From an uncultured beta proteobacterium (lineage in GTDB: Bacteria; Pseudomonadota; Gammaproteobacteria; Burkholderiales; Burkholderiaceae_C): DNA of 6,870 nucleotides. Below, in pieces: positions 1 through 6,104 of the stretch. Under the pieces are notes generated by a model that had not been told where the DNA came from, did not search any database, and saw only the letters and a list, made by a program, of their open reading frames with translations. Location of the stretch: contig CAJBVC010000675.1 in assembly GCA_903958915.1 (NCBI GenBank), positions 1 to 6,870 of the forward strand. Reading direction: 5' to 3'. The position numbers were made by a program, and so were the translations under genes. Position 1 is the first letter of the stretch. Each line of letters begins with the position of its first letter.

Positions 1-459
1 CGAAAAGCCATACGTGCTCATGCTGGGGAAGTGGTAGAGCAGCAACCGCAGCGCGTCGGAGTCAATACCCCGAATCACCTGGGTGTAGGCTGCGACCACA
101 CCGTCGTCGCGCGGCTGGTTGTAATAAAACGGTGGCATCAGCATCTGCCGCACTACCCCCAATTGCATGGCATGGCGGCCCAACGCAATGGCGTCGCCCA
201 GTGCGGTGGCAGTAATGGTGCAAATGATCTGGTCGGCGCGGATACCCGTTGCAAGCAGCTTTTCAAGTTCAGACTGGCGTTCCGCCACCGTAAACGCAGG
301 CCCCTCTCCCGTGGTGCCAAAGAGGGTGACGCCATCGCCGCCGGCGTCGAGCATGCGGTGGGCATGGGCCGCCAAACGCTTAGAGTCCAGCGCACCGTGC
401 GCATCCACTGGTGTTAACAGCGCTGGCCACAGGCCGCGAATTTTTGGTTGCAGGGGCAT
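1..459 (-). CDS. DapA/NanA-superfamily aldolase or lyase, N-terminal part (cut by window edge)
   Basis: Only the first 153 codons are present; the family is usually about 290-310 residues. The fragment shows the start of a class I pyruvate-dependent (beta/alpha)8 barrel. Residues 9-17 (GLWPALLTP) are the typical first strand. GTTGEGPAF at 48-56 is the family's pyruvate-carboxylate-binding loop, T49-T50 matching Thr44-Thr45 of E. coli DapA. PPFYYNQP at 109-116 carries the conserved tyrosine pair, and Y142 in LLLYHFPS matches catalytic Tyr133. The Schiff-base lysine lies beyond the window. In true DapA the motif reads YNVPSR with an arginine that binds aspartate semialdehyde; here that position is M147 (YHFPSM). 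I therefore infer a different aldol substrate, such as a sugar acid or another 2-oxo acid, rather than lysine biosynthesis. The ATG at 457-459 is chosen because the protein then begins like relatives; no good Shine-Dalgarno precedes it. It is transcribed divergently from the kinase gene. Confidence 0.88.
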   Translation of the reverse strand, partial: MPLQPKIRGLWPALLTPVDAHGALDSKRLAAHAHRMLDAGGDGVTLFGTTGEGPAFTVAERQSELEKLLATGIRADQIICTITATALGDAIALGRHAMQLGVVRQMLMPPFYYNQPRDDGVVAAYTQVIRGIDSDALRLLLYHFPSMSTYGFS

Positions 460-623
460 GACAAGGAGAGTGTTCCAGTTGAGGGTCAAGCATACCCGCA
501 CCCACACGTCGAATTTTCCTGCTCGGACTGGAGCGAGCGCATGAATCCGGCTATGTTCCACGTAACATGTGACACCGGATCTCTGCATCCAGGAGACTAG
601 GCTGACGGGGAAGTTGATTTGAA
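460..623. other. Divergent intergenic region between the aldolase and kinase genes
   Basis: These 164 bp separate two divergently transcribed genes and must hold both promoters unless one lies inside a coding region. I found no convincing pair of sigma-70 boxes. A weak -10-like TATGTT sits at 552-557 and TAACAT at 563-568, neither with a good -35 at the right spacing. The most structured part is the nested inverted repeat at 546-579, listed separately. GGGGAAG at 607-613 is a plausible ribosome binding site for the kinase. Confidence 0.6.
546..579. promoter_or_regulatory. Nested inverted repeat, candidate operator
   Basis: TCCGG at 546-550 is the exact reverse complement of CCGGA at 575-579. 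Inside this pair, ATGTT at 553-557 is the exact reverse complement of AACAT at 564-568, with a 6-bp centre (CCACGT). The outer and inner dyads are not perfectly concentric: 2 bp separate the arms on the left and 6 bp on the right. The position, about 45-80 bp before the kinase start and about 85-120 bp before the aldolase start, would suit an operator acting on either divergent gene. Chance occurrence of such short arms is quite possible. Confidence 0.3.
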
Positions 624-2090
624 ATGAGTGCCGAGAACGAGTTTTCTTCGCTTTTTGCAACGGAATCAGAAGTGGGTTCAGTCGCCGGTGGGGTGACGCT
701 GCCTGCGTGGCAGGTGCTGCTGGTGGACGATGAACCCATGATGCACACCGTGTTGCACTTTGCAATGCAGGACATGGTCGTGGAAGGTCGGCGCTTGGCG
801 CTCAGTGATGCAAGTTCTTCCACAGAGGCACAAGCGGCACTGCTCCGGCAGCCCGATATCGCTCTGATATTGCTGGACGTGGTGATGGAAACCACCGACG
901 CCGGATTGCGGTTTGTCGAGTATGTCAGACAGATACTGCACAACCGTAAAGTGCGCATCGTCCTGCTGACGGGGCAGCCGGCCTACGCACTCGAGCGCGA
1001 TGTCATCGCCAATTATGAGATTGACGATTACCGGGTGAAGTCGGAGCTCACCTCGGACAAGCTCTTCACTTGTCTGTATTCGACCTTGAGAACCTACCAG
1101 GCGTTGCACGATCTTGAATTGAAACTGCCGATCGAGAAGTTGGCGATGGAACTGCAAACGGCCAACCAGCAGCTGACGATAGAGATTGCCGACCGCACCC
1201 GTGCGCAGGCGCTGGCTGGCGAGCAGATGCATACACTGAAAGAAGTGAACAAGAGGCTGGAGGAGGCGCAGTATCAGCTGCTACAGTCTGAAAAGATGGC
1301 CTCGATCGGATTGCTCGCATCGGGCGTCGCACACGAGATCAACAACCCGATCGGGTACGTCAGTTCCAATCTCGGTACGCTGGAAAGCTATAGCAAAGGG
1401 TTTTTGGACATTATCGAAGCTTACGAAGCTGGCGCGGACACTGACCCGCAGACACGGTTGGCGCGCATAAATGCACTCAAGGAGTCTCTGGATTTCAACT
1501 ATGCCAAAGGGGACGTGGTTGCATTGGTGCAGGAGACCACGGATGGTCTCAATCGGGTGAAATCGATTGTTCAATCGCTCAAGGATTTTTCGCGCATAGA
1601 AACGGCCGATACCTGGGCCATGGAGGACGTGACAAAGGGCATTGAAAGTACGCTCAGCGTGGTCTGGAACGAACTCAAGTACAAGTGTGAGGTGCGCAGG
1701 GAGTTTGGCGAAATTCCACCGGTCGAATGTGTTTTGTCGCACCTCAATCAGGTGTTTCTGAATATGCTGATCAATGCGGCGCACGCGATTGTCGAGCACG
1801 GTACGGTGACAATTCGAACCGGCTGCGCACATGAACGTGTATGGATCGAAATCGCAGACACCGGCAAAGGCATCGTTCCTGAACATCTGACGCACATATT
1901 CGATCCGTTCTTCACCACGAAACCGGTGGGAAAGGGTACCGGTCTGGGCCTGTCAATCTCCTACGGCATCATCAAAAAGCACCATGGCGAGATTGAAGTG
2001 GAAAGCCAACCGGGCCACGGAACCGTGTTTCGTATCTGGTTGCCAATCAGGCAGCCCGCAAGCGAGGAGGGGATGATCCCTGCGCCTTGA
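624..2090 (+). CDS. Cytoplasmic sensor histidine kinase with N-terminal response-regulator receiver domain
   Basis: This 488-residue protein would autophosphorylate a histidine and also accept phosphate on its own receiver domain. The REC domain covers about residues 29-160: acid pair D35-D36, phospho-acceptor D85 in LILLDVVME, switch T116 and K139. The motifs DVVME, TGQPAYALE and DDYRVKSELT resemble receivers normally fused to the DUF3369 module, but that module is absent. A coiled-coil linker spans about 165-225. The dimerisation/phospho-acceptor helix has H237 in GVAHEINNP. The ATPase domain (about 345-475) has an N-box at N380-N384, G1 at 412-416 (DTGKG), F-box FDPFF at 426-430 and G2 GTGLGL at 438-443, so all catalytic motifs are intact. 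There is no membrane segment or periplasmic sensor, so input probably comes by phosphotransfer or a partner. The start is fixed by an in-frame TGA at 615-617. The alkylsulfatase follows after 47 bp on the same strand with no visible terminator. No cognate DNA-binding regulator lies in the window. Confidence 0.93.
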   Translation: MSAENEFSSLFATESEVGSVAGGVTLPAWQVLLVDDEPMMHTVLHFAMQDMVVEGRRLALSDASSSTEAQAALLRQPDIALILLDVVMETTDAGLRFVEYVRQILHNRKVRIVLLTGQPAYALERDVIANYEIDDYRVKSELTSDKLFTCLYSTLRTYQALHDLELKLPIEKLAMELQTANQQLTIEIADRTRAQALAGEQMHTLKEVNKRLEEAQYQLLQSEKMASIGLLASGVAHEINNPIGYVSSNLGTLESYSKGFLDIIEAYEAGADTDPQTRLARINALKESLDFNYAKGDVVALVQETTDGLNRVKSIVQSLKDFSRIETADTWAMEDVTKGIESTLSVVWNELKYKCEVRREFGEIPPVECVLSHLNQVFLNMLINAAHAIVEHGTVTIRTGCAHERVWIEIADTGKGIVPEHLTHIFDPFFTTKPVGKGTGLGLSISYGIIKKHHGEIEVESQPGHGTVFRIWLPIRQPASEEGMIPAP

Positions 2091-2123
2091 GTAGCATCGT
2101 ATTTTGAACTGACCCGCAACAAC

Positions 2124-2130
2124 AAGGAGA
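2124..2130 (+). promoter_or_regulatory. Strong ribosome binding site for the alkylsulfatase
   Basis: AAGGAGA ends 7 bp before the ATG at 2138, close to the ideal Shine-Dalgarno sequence and spacing. It confirms that start codon and suggests much better initiation than for the other genes here, whose upstream sites are weak or absent. The 47-bp gap before the gene holds no hairpin plus T-run, which supports read-through from the kinase gene. Confidence 0.8.
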
Positions 2131-2137
2131 CCTACCC

Positions 2138-4117
2138 ATGCAAAGACAAAGTCACTTTACGCGGCTTGCGCTGTTGGCGGCACTGCTAACCCTTGCAACC
2201 GGCTGCAGCAAGACCGGCGGCATCGGCGGTTCCGCCGGTGAGGCCAGCCAGGCCACCATGCAAGTCAACGCGCAGTTCGCGCAGGAACTCAAGCTCGATG
2301 AGCAGCAAGATTTTGAGAATGCCAAGCGCGGCTTTATGGCCAAACCCACCGGCAAAATCACCATGGCGGACGGCACCGTGCTGAAGGATTTCTCGGCCTA
2401 CGACTTTTTGCAGGGCAAGGCCCCCGACACCGTGAATCCCAGCCTGTGGCGGCACGCGCAGCTCAATGCCAACGTTGGTCTGTACAAGGTGACCGACGGT
2501 GTGTACCAGCTACGTGGCTTTGACATTGCCAACATGACCCTGATCGAGGGCAAGACAGGCTGGATTGTGGTCGACCCTCTCACCGCCCGTGAAACCGCCA
2601 CCGCGGCGTTGGCATTCGCCCGCGAGCATCTGGGCAACAAGCCGGTGACGGCGGTGGTGATGACCCATGCCCATGCAGACCATTTTGGCGGTGTGCTGGG
2701 CGTGGTGACTCCGAAGGAGGTGGCCGAGCGCAAGATACCCATCATCGCATCGGCCGGTTTTCTGGAAGAGGCTACCAGTGAAAACATTATGGTGGGTACC
2801 GGCATGGCGCGCCGTTCCTTCTACCAGTTCGGGCGTGACCTACCACGGTCTGCCAAGGGCAATGTGGATACGGGTCTGGGCAAGGATGTGGCCTATGGAT
2901 CGGTTGGCATCATCGCGCCCAACTGGCTCATCTACAAGCCAACCCAGCCCATGCAGCTCGATGGCGTTGACTTTGTGTTTCACAACGTTCCCGGCGCTGA
3001 GTGCCCGGCCGAGATGACCTTCAGCATCCCCGACAAGAAACTCTACGATGGCGCAGAAAACCTGGCTCAGACCATGCACAACCTGCTGCCGGTGCGCGGT
3101 GCCAAGGTGCGCGATGCATTGCGCTGGTCGACGTATCTGGAGCAGGCACTGGAGCAGACCAAGGACGCCGACATTTACATCGGCTCGCACAACTGGCCGG
3201 TGTGGGGTAACGCCAATATCAAGAAGTTCATCACCATGCAGCGCGACGTGTACAAGTACACCCACGACCAGACCGTGCGCCTGATCAATGCCGGCTACAC
3301 GCCGCGTGAGATAGCCGACATGGTGAAACTGCCCAAGTCGCTCTCGGAATTCTTTGGTGCACGGGGCTACTACGGCGACCTGCGCCACAACGTCAAGGCG
3401 GTGTATCAGTTCTACATCGGTGCCTACGATGGCAACCCCGCCAACCTCAACCCATTGCCGCCGCAGGAGTCAGCCAAGCGCTACCTGGATCTCGTTGGAG
3501 GTGCTGACAAAGCCGTCGCAGTCGCTCAGACCGCCTACGACAAGGGCGACTATCGCTGGGCCGCAGAGCTATTGAACCAGGCCGTCTTTGGTGACCCCTC
3601 CAGCAAGAGTGCAAAAGAACTGCTGGCCAAGACCTACGAGCAAATGGGTTACATGGCCGAGGCGGCTACCTGGCGCAATTCGTATCTGACAGCAGCCCAG
3701 GAACTGCGCAATGGTCCGCCAACGAAGGGGGCCTCCAAGGCGATGTTGATGGAGATGCTGCTGCAGACGCCGATTGAGCGATTCCTGGAAGCGATGGCAG
3801 CCGGCCTGAATGGCCCGGATGCGGAAGGCAAGAATCTCAAGGTGAACCTGGTACTGACCGACCTGAAGGAGACCTATGTGCTGTGGATTGAAAACGCCGT
3901 GCTGCACTTCAAGAGCGGAGAAGCAGCGCCAGACGCCAACGCCACGCTAACGCTGACGAAAGACATCTTTGTGAAAATGATTGCCGGCACGGCGGGCGTG
4001 AAGGACACGCTGTTGAGCGATGATCTCAAGGTCACTGGCAGCACCATCGATCTGGTGCGTTTCTTTGGCTTGATCGATAAAGCACCCGGCACGTTTGCCA
4101 TCGTGACGCCAAAGTAA
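2138..4117 (+). CDS. sdsA: Type III (metallo-beta-lactamase fold) linear primary-alkylsulfatase, predicted lipoprotein
   Basis: The 659-residue protein belongs to the SdsA1/YjcS alkylsulfatase family (EC 3.1.6.21), zinc enzymes that hydrolyse alkyl sulfates such as dodecyl sulfate to alcohol and sulfate. Residues 1-22 are a signal peptide ending LATG before C23, a type II signal-peptidase site. S24 at +2 favours outer-membrane sorting. The lactamase-fold domain spans about 95-365. Its metal motif THAHADH gives H177, H179, D181 and H182; E288, E307 and H351 (GSHNWPVWG) match the remaining metal ligands. The 19-residue gap between the two glutamates equals that of E280 and E299 in P. aeruginosa SdsA1. 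The helical dimerisation domain covers about 369-525 and a C-terminal SCP2-like domain about 531-659. Length and domain order are typical of the family, and nothing looks broken. The gene follows the kinase gene and converges on the cyclase gene with a 35-bp gap. Exact substrate chain length cannot be read from the sequence. Confidence 0.94.
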   Translation: MQRQSHFTRLALLAALLTLATGCSKTGGIGGSAGEASQATMQVNAQFAQELKLDEQQDFENAKRGFMAKPTGKITMADGTVLKDFSAYDFLQGKAPDTVNPSLWRHAQLNANVGLYKVTDGVYQLRGFDIANMTLIEGKTGWIVVDPLTARETATAALAFAREHLGNKPVTAVVMTHAHADHFGGVLGVVTPKEVAERKIPIIASAGFLEEATSENIMVGTGMARRSFYQFGRDLPRSAKGNVDTGLGKDVAYGSVGIIAPNWLIYKPTQPMQLDGVDFVFHNVPGAECPAEMTFSIPDKKLYDGAENLAQTMHNLLPVRGAKVRDALRWSTYLEQALEQTKDADIYIGSHNWPVWGNANIKKFITMQRDVYKYTHDQTVRLINAGYTPREIADMVKLPKSLSEFFGARGYYGDLRHNVKAVYQFYIGAYDGNPANLNPLPPQESAKRYLDLVGGADKAVAVAQTAYDKGDYRWAAELLNQAVFGDPSSKSAKELLAKTYEQMGYMAEAATWRNSYLTAAQELRNGPPTKGASKAMLMEMLLQTPIERFLEAMAAGLNGPDAEGKNLKVNLVLTDLKETYVLWIENAVLHFKSGEAAPDANATLTLTKDIFVKMIAGTAGVKDTLLSDDLKVTGSTIDLVRFFGLIDKAPGTFAIVTPK

Positions 4118-4136
4118 CGCAGGCGCTGCTGAAACA

Positions 4137-4154
4137 GGCCACAGATAGGTGGCT
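4137..4154. terminator. Weak hairpin between convergent genes, possible terminator
   Basis: GCCAC at 4138-4142 pairs with GTGGC at 4149-4153 around a 6-base loop, with one extra G-T pair outside. It sits in the short gap between the converging alkylsulfatase and cyclase genes and overlaps the cyclase stop codon (4153-4155). On the minus strand the stem is followed by TGTTTC, a poor T-tract; on the plus strand there is none. It may help end transcription of one or both genes, but it is short for a rho-independent terminator. Confidence 0.3.
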
Positions 4155-5886
4155 AGGATCTGGCGTCGAAGACGACCCTGTTTCGACCGCTTTGTTTGGC
4201 GTGGTACAGCATAGCGTCGGCGCGCGCAAAGAGGTCTTCTAGTTTTTCGTCGCCGTCGCCATGACGCAGTGTTGCCAGGCCAAAGCTGGCAGTGACGTGA
4301 ATGGCTTGCTGATCAAAGTCAACCACCAGGTCTTCAATCTGCTTCCTCAACTTTTCCGCGAGAACTGAAGCGGCTTCGAGGGACGTTTCGGGAAAGACGA
4401 CCAAAAACTCCTCGCCGCCAAAACGCGCAACCCAGTCTGACCCATGTCGCTGATGGTCTCGAAGCGTGCTTCCGACCACCCGCAACACCGCGTCGCCGGC
4501 CGGGTGTCCCCAGGTGTCATTGACCTTCTTGAAATGGTCGACGTCGCACATGAGAATCGAGAGTGCGCGTCCATAACGCTTGGAGCGCTCGACCTCCCCG
4601 GCCAACTGCTCGTTCATGTAGTGCCGGTTAAAGCACCCGGTAAGCGCATCGGTGATGGAAAGGAGTTTGATCTCCTCGTAAGCAGTTTCCAGTTCAGCCG
4701 TACGCTGGGCCACCCTTGCTTCCAACTCGTCTGTGTGCACGCGAATCGTTCGTGCCATGCTGTTAAAGGTCTTTGCCAGCTGCGACACCTCATCGTTGCC
4801 CCGCGCCTGGGCTTCTACCGAAAAGTCACCAGCACTGAGCAAGCGGGTTTTATGTAGCAATTCTTTGAGCGGTCGCACCACAAAGCGGATGAGGTAGAAA
4901 GATGCCAAAAGGGTAAACAAAATCACCAGAAGGATCATCGGTGCCACTGCGGCAAACCGTTGCTTGCCCCGGCTCTCAATGACCGAGAGGGGTGAGGTCA
5001 CGCCAACGACCCAGGCGTTGGACTGCAAACCGGTCAGGGCTGCAACTTTGCGGTCGCCTCCAAATTCGTATTCACGTGACATCAGAGTCTCACCGGGGCG
5101 CGAGTTCGCCAGATCCTGGCGTAAAGACCGCAGCCGTAAAGACTTTTGCGGCAAGTCGGCGAACTGACGCGTCTGGTTGATCCGCAGACTTTCTTCGGCT
5201 GACAAATCGTCTACCGTGGCGTATCTGAAAGTCGGATCGTAATGGGCGAGCACGACACCATCACGATTAACCAGAAATGTCTGAACACCTAGACCCTGGC
5301 TTCGCAAAATAATGGCGTCGATGGGGTTCAAATTGAGCTTGATCACCATGACGCCGCCGACGGTGCTGTCGCCGACCTTGATCGGTGACGAAAGATAAAC
5401 ACCGGGTTTTCGCGACGTGATGCCGATGGTCCAGTCGCTCACATGATCCAGTCCCCGCACTGCATCCTGGAAATAAGGCCGAAGTGCATAGTTCTTGCCA
5501 ACAAACGATGCGTCCGTTGAAGCAACGCAGTTGCCTTTTACGTCGAGTACGAAGACCTCGCCAATATGCTTGGATATTTTGGACCAATAGGTAAGCCAGG
5601 CGTTGAACTCCACTACCGTTGCGGCATCACCTGGCTTGCGCAAAAAACTGCGCAGTTCATGACTCACTGCGCCGTAACGCGCAATATCTCGCTGCCCCAG
5701 CAGAAATGAGTCGATTTCATTGGCGACGTTCTTGGAGTAGTTCTGGATGTGACGCATTTCTACGTCTATGGCCGCCGCCTTGTCCCTCTCGTACCAATAG
5801 GAAGTCAGCAGAGCAGAAGGCAACAGGATCAGCAAAACGACCGCCAAAGCAAGTTTTGCAACCAGTGACGAGCGAAATGATGTCAT
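4153..5886 (-). CDS. Membrane-bound diguanylate cyclase: dCache-HAMP-GGDEF
   Basis: This 577-residue inner-membrane enzyme is predicted to make c-di-GMP from two GTP. Transmembrane helix 1 is about residues 9-29. A periplasmic dCache sensor covers about 35-305, helix 2 about 311-333, and HAMP about 334-387. A short signalling coiled coil (about 385-408) leads into the GGDEF domain at about 410-572. The GGDEF domain begins SITDALTGCFNR; D448 (CDVDHFKKVND), N456 and D465 (GHPAGD) form the metal/GTP site, and the signature is GGEEF at 490-494, so catalysis should be intact. The allosteric inhibition site is altered: the usual RxxD five residues before GGEEF reads HGSD (481-484), with the arginine one place early at R480. 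The dCache segment GKNYALRPYFQDA (130-142) resembles DctB-type sensors, hinting at a small organic-acid ligand. The ATG at 5884-5886 is required because an in-frame TGA lies at 5890-5892. There is no EAL domain. The gene is monocistronic here. Confidence 0.93.
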   Translation of the reverse strand: MTSFRSSLVAKLALAVVLLILLPSALLTSYWYERDKAAAIDVEMRHIQNYSKNVANEIDSFLLGQRDIARYGAVSHELRSFLRKPGDAATVVEFNAWLTYWSKISKHIGEVFVLDVKGNCVASTDASFVGKNYALRPYFQDAVRGLDHVSDWTIGITSRKPGVYLSSPIKVGDSTVGGVMVIKLNLNPIDAIILRSQGLGVQTFLVNRDGVVLAHYDPTFRYATVDDLSAEESLRINQTRQFADLPQKSLRLRSLRQDLANSRPGETLMSREYEFGGDRKVAALTGLQSNAWVVGVTSPLSVIESRGKQRFAAVAPMILLVILFTLLASFYLIRFVVRPLKELLHKTRLLSAGDFSVEAQARGNDEVSQLAKTFNSMARTIRVHTDELEARVAQRTAELETAYEEIKLLSITDALTGCFNRHYMNEQLAGEVERSKRYGRALSILMCDVDHFKKVNDTWGHPAGDAVLRVVGSTLRDHQRHGSDWVARFGGEEFLVVFPETSLEAASVLAEKLRKQIEDLVVDFDQQAIHVTASFGLATLRHGDGDEKLEDLFARADAMLYHAKQSGRNRVVFDARS

Positions 5887-5891
5887 GGGTC

Positions 5892-5921
5892 ATTCTGCTC
5901 TGTCGGGCTCTGGCATGTCAA
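5892..5921 (-). promoter_or_regulatory. Candidate sigma-70 promoter of the diguanylate cyclase gene
   Basis: On the minus strand a perfect -35 box TTGACA lies at 5921-5916, followed after 18 bp by CAGAAT at 5897-5892, matching 4 of 6 bases of the TATAAT consensus. Transcription from it would begin near 5885, practically at the ATG (5886). The mRNA would then be leaderless or nearly so, which fits the lack of a Shine-Dalgarno sequence. An upstream promoter elsewhere in the intergenic region cannot be excluded. Confidence 0.4.
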
Positions 5922-5942
5922 CGCCGAGTGGACACGCCGAGT
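5921..5942 (-). repeat. 9-bp tandem direct repeat next to the -35 box, possible activator site
   Basis: On the minus strand ACTCGGCGT occurs twice, at 5942-5934 and 5929-5921, separated by GTCC, so the period is 13 bp. The second copy ends on the first T of the TTGACA box. Exact direct repeats directly upstream of a -35 are a common arrangement for dimeric activators, but no known family's consensus is recognised here. Confidence 0.4.
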
Positions 5943-6042
5943 CCAGGCGACAGGTGGAGTCGCTTGTTCCCAAGAACCCTGTGGAGCAGCCAGCCGATCC
6001 GGTCCGTCTCACTGTGTTGGCTTCGCAGCGATGGCTGTCGAT

Positions 6043-6058
6043 CCCGCAAGCGTGCGGG
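6043..6058 (-). terminator. GC-rich hairpin downstream of xdhB
   Basis: CCCGCA and TGCGGG form a perfect 6-bp stem around a 4-base loop, 46 bp after the xdhB stop codon on its transcript. No T-tract follows, so it is not a standard rho-independent terminator. It could act as a 3'-end stabilising hairpin or as a pause site for rho-dependent termination. Confidence 0.3.
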
Positions 6059-6104
6059 GACCCACAACGTCCCGGTGCCGCAACGTGCCCTTAGCCAGGC
6101 TCCA

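Larger units (their letters stand above)
5887..6104. other. Intergenic region between the cyclase and xdhB
   Basis: These 218 bp lie between two minus-strand genes and form the 3' end of the xdhB unit and the 5' region of the cyclase gene. Besides the promoter and tandem repeat they contain two small dyads. GTTC-CCAA-GAAC lies at 5966-5977, a possible operator upstream of the cyclase promoter. The hairpin CCCGCA-AGCG-TGCGGG lies at 6043-6058. I see no convincing short gene here. Confidence 0.6.

Noticed and set aside
31..417. 128-codon open frame on the plus strand at the left edge
   Set aside because: It is antisense to the aldolase fragment, whose GTTGEG and YYN motifs show that the minus strand is coding.
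461..468. AAGGAG-like ribosome binding site on the plus strand at 462-467
   Set aside because: No ATG or GTG at suitable spacing opens a credible plus-strand gene; it is the complement of sequence just before the aldolase start.
678..1232. 184-codon open frame on the minus strand
   Set aside because: It is antisense to the kinase receiver domain and is explained by codon bias of the real gene.
1281..1895. 204-codon open frame on the minus strand
   Set aside because: It is antisense to the kinase catalytic core, whose motifs are intact; the product (His/Arg/Cys-rich) matches no family I know.
2840..3388. 182-codon open frame on the minus strand
   Set aside because: It is antisense to the alkylsulfatase catalytic domain and has no recognisable protein features.
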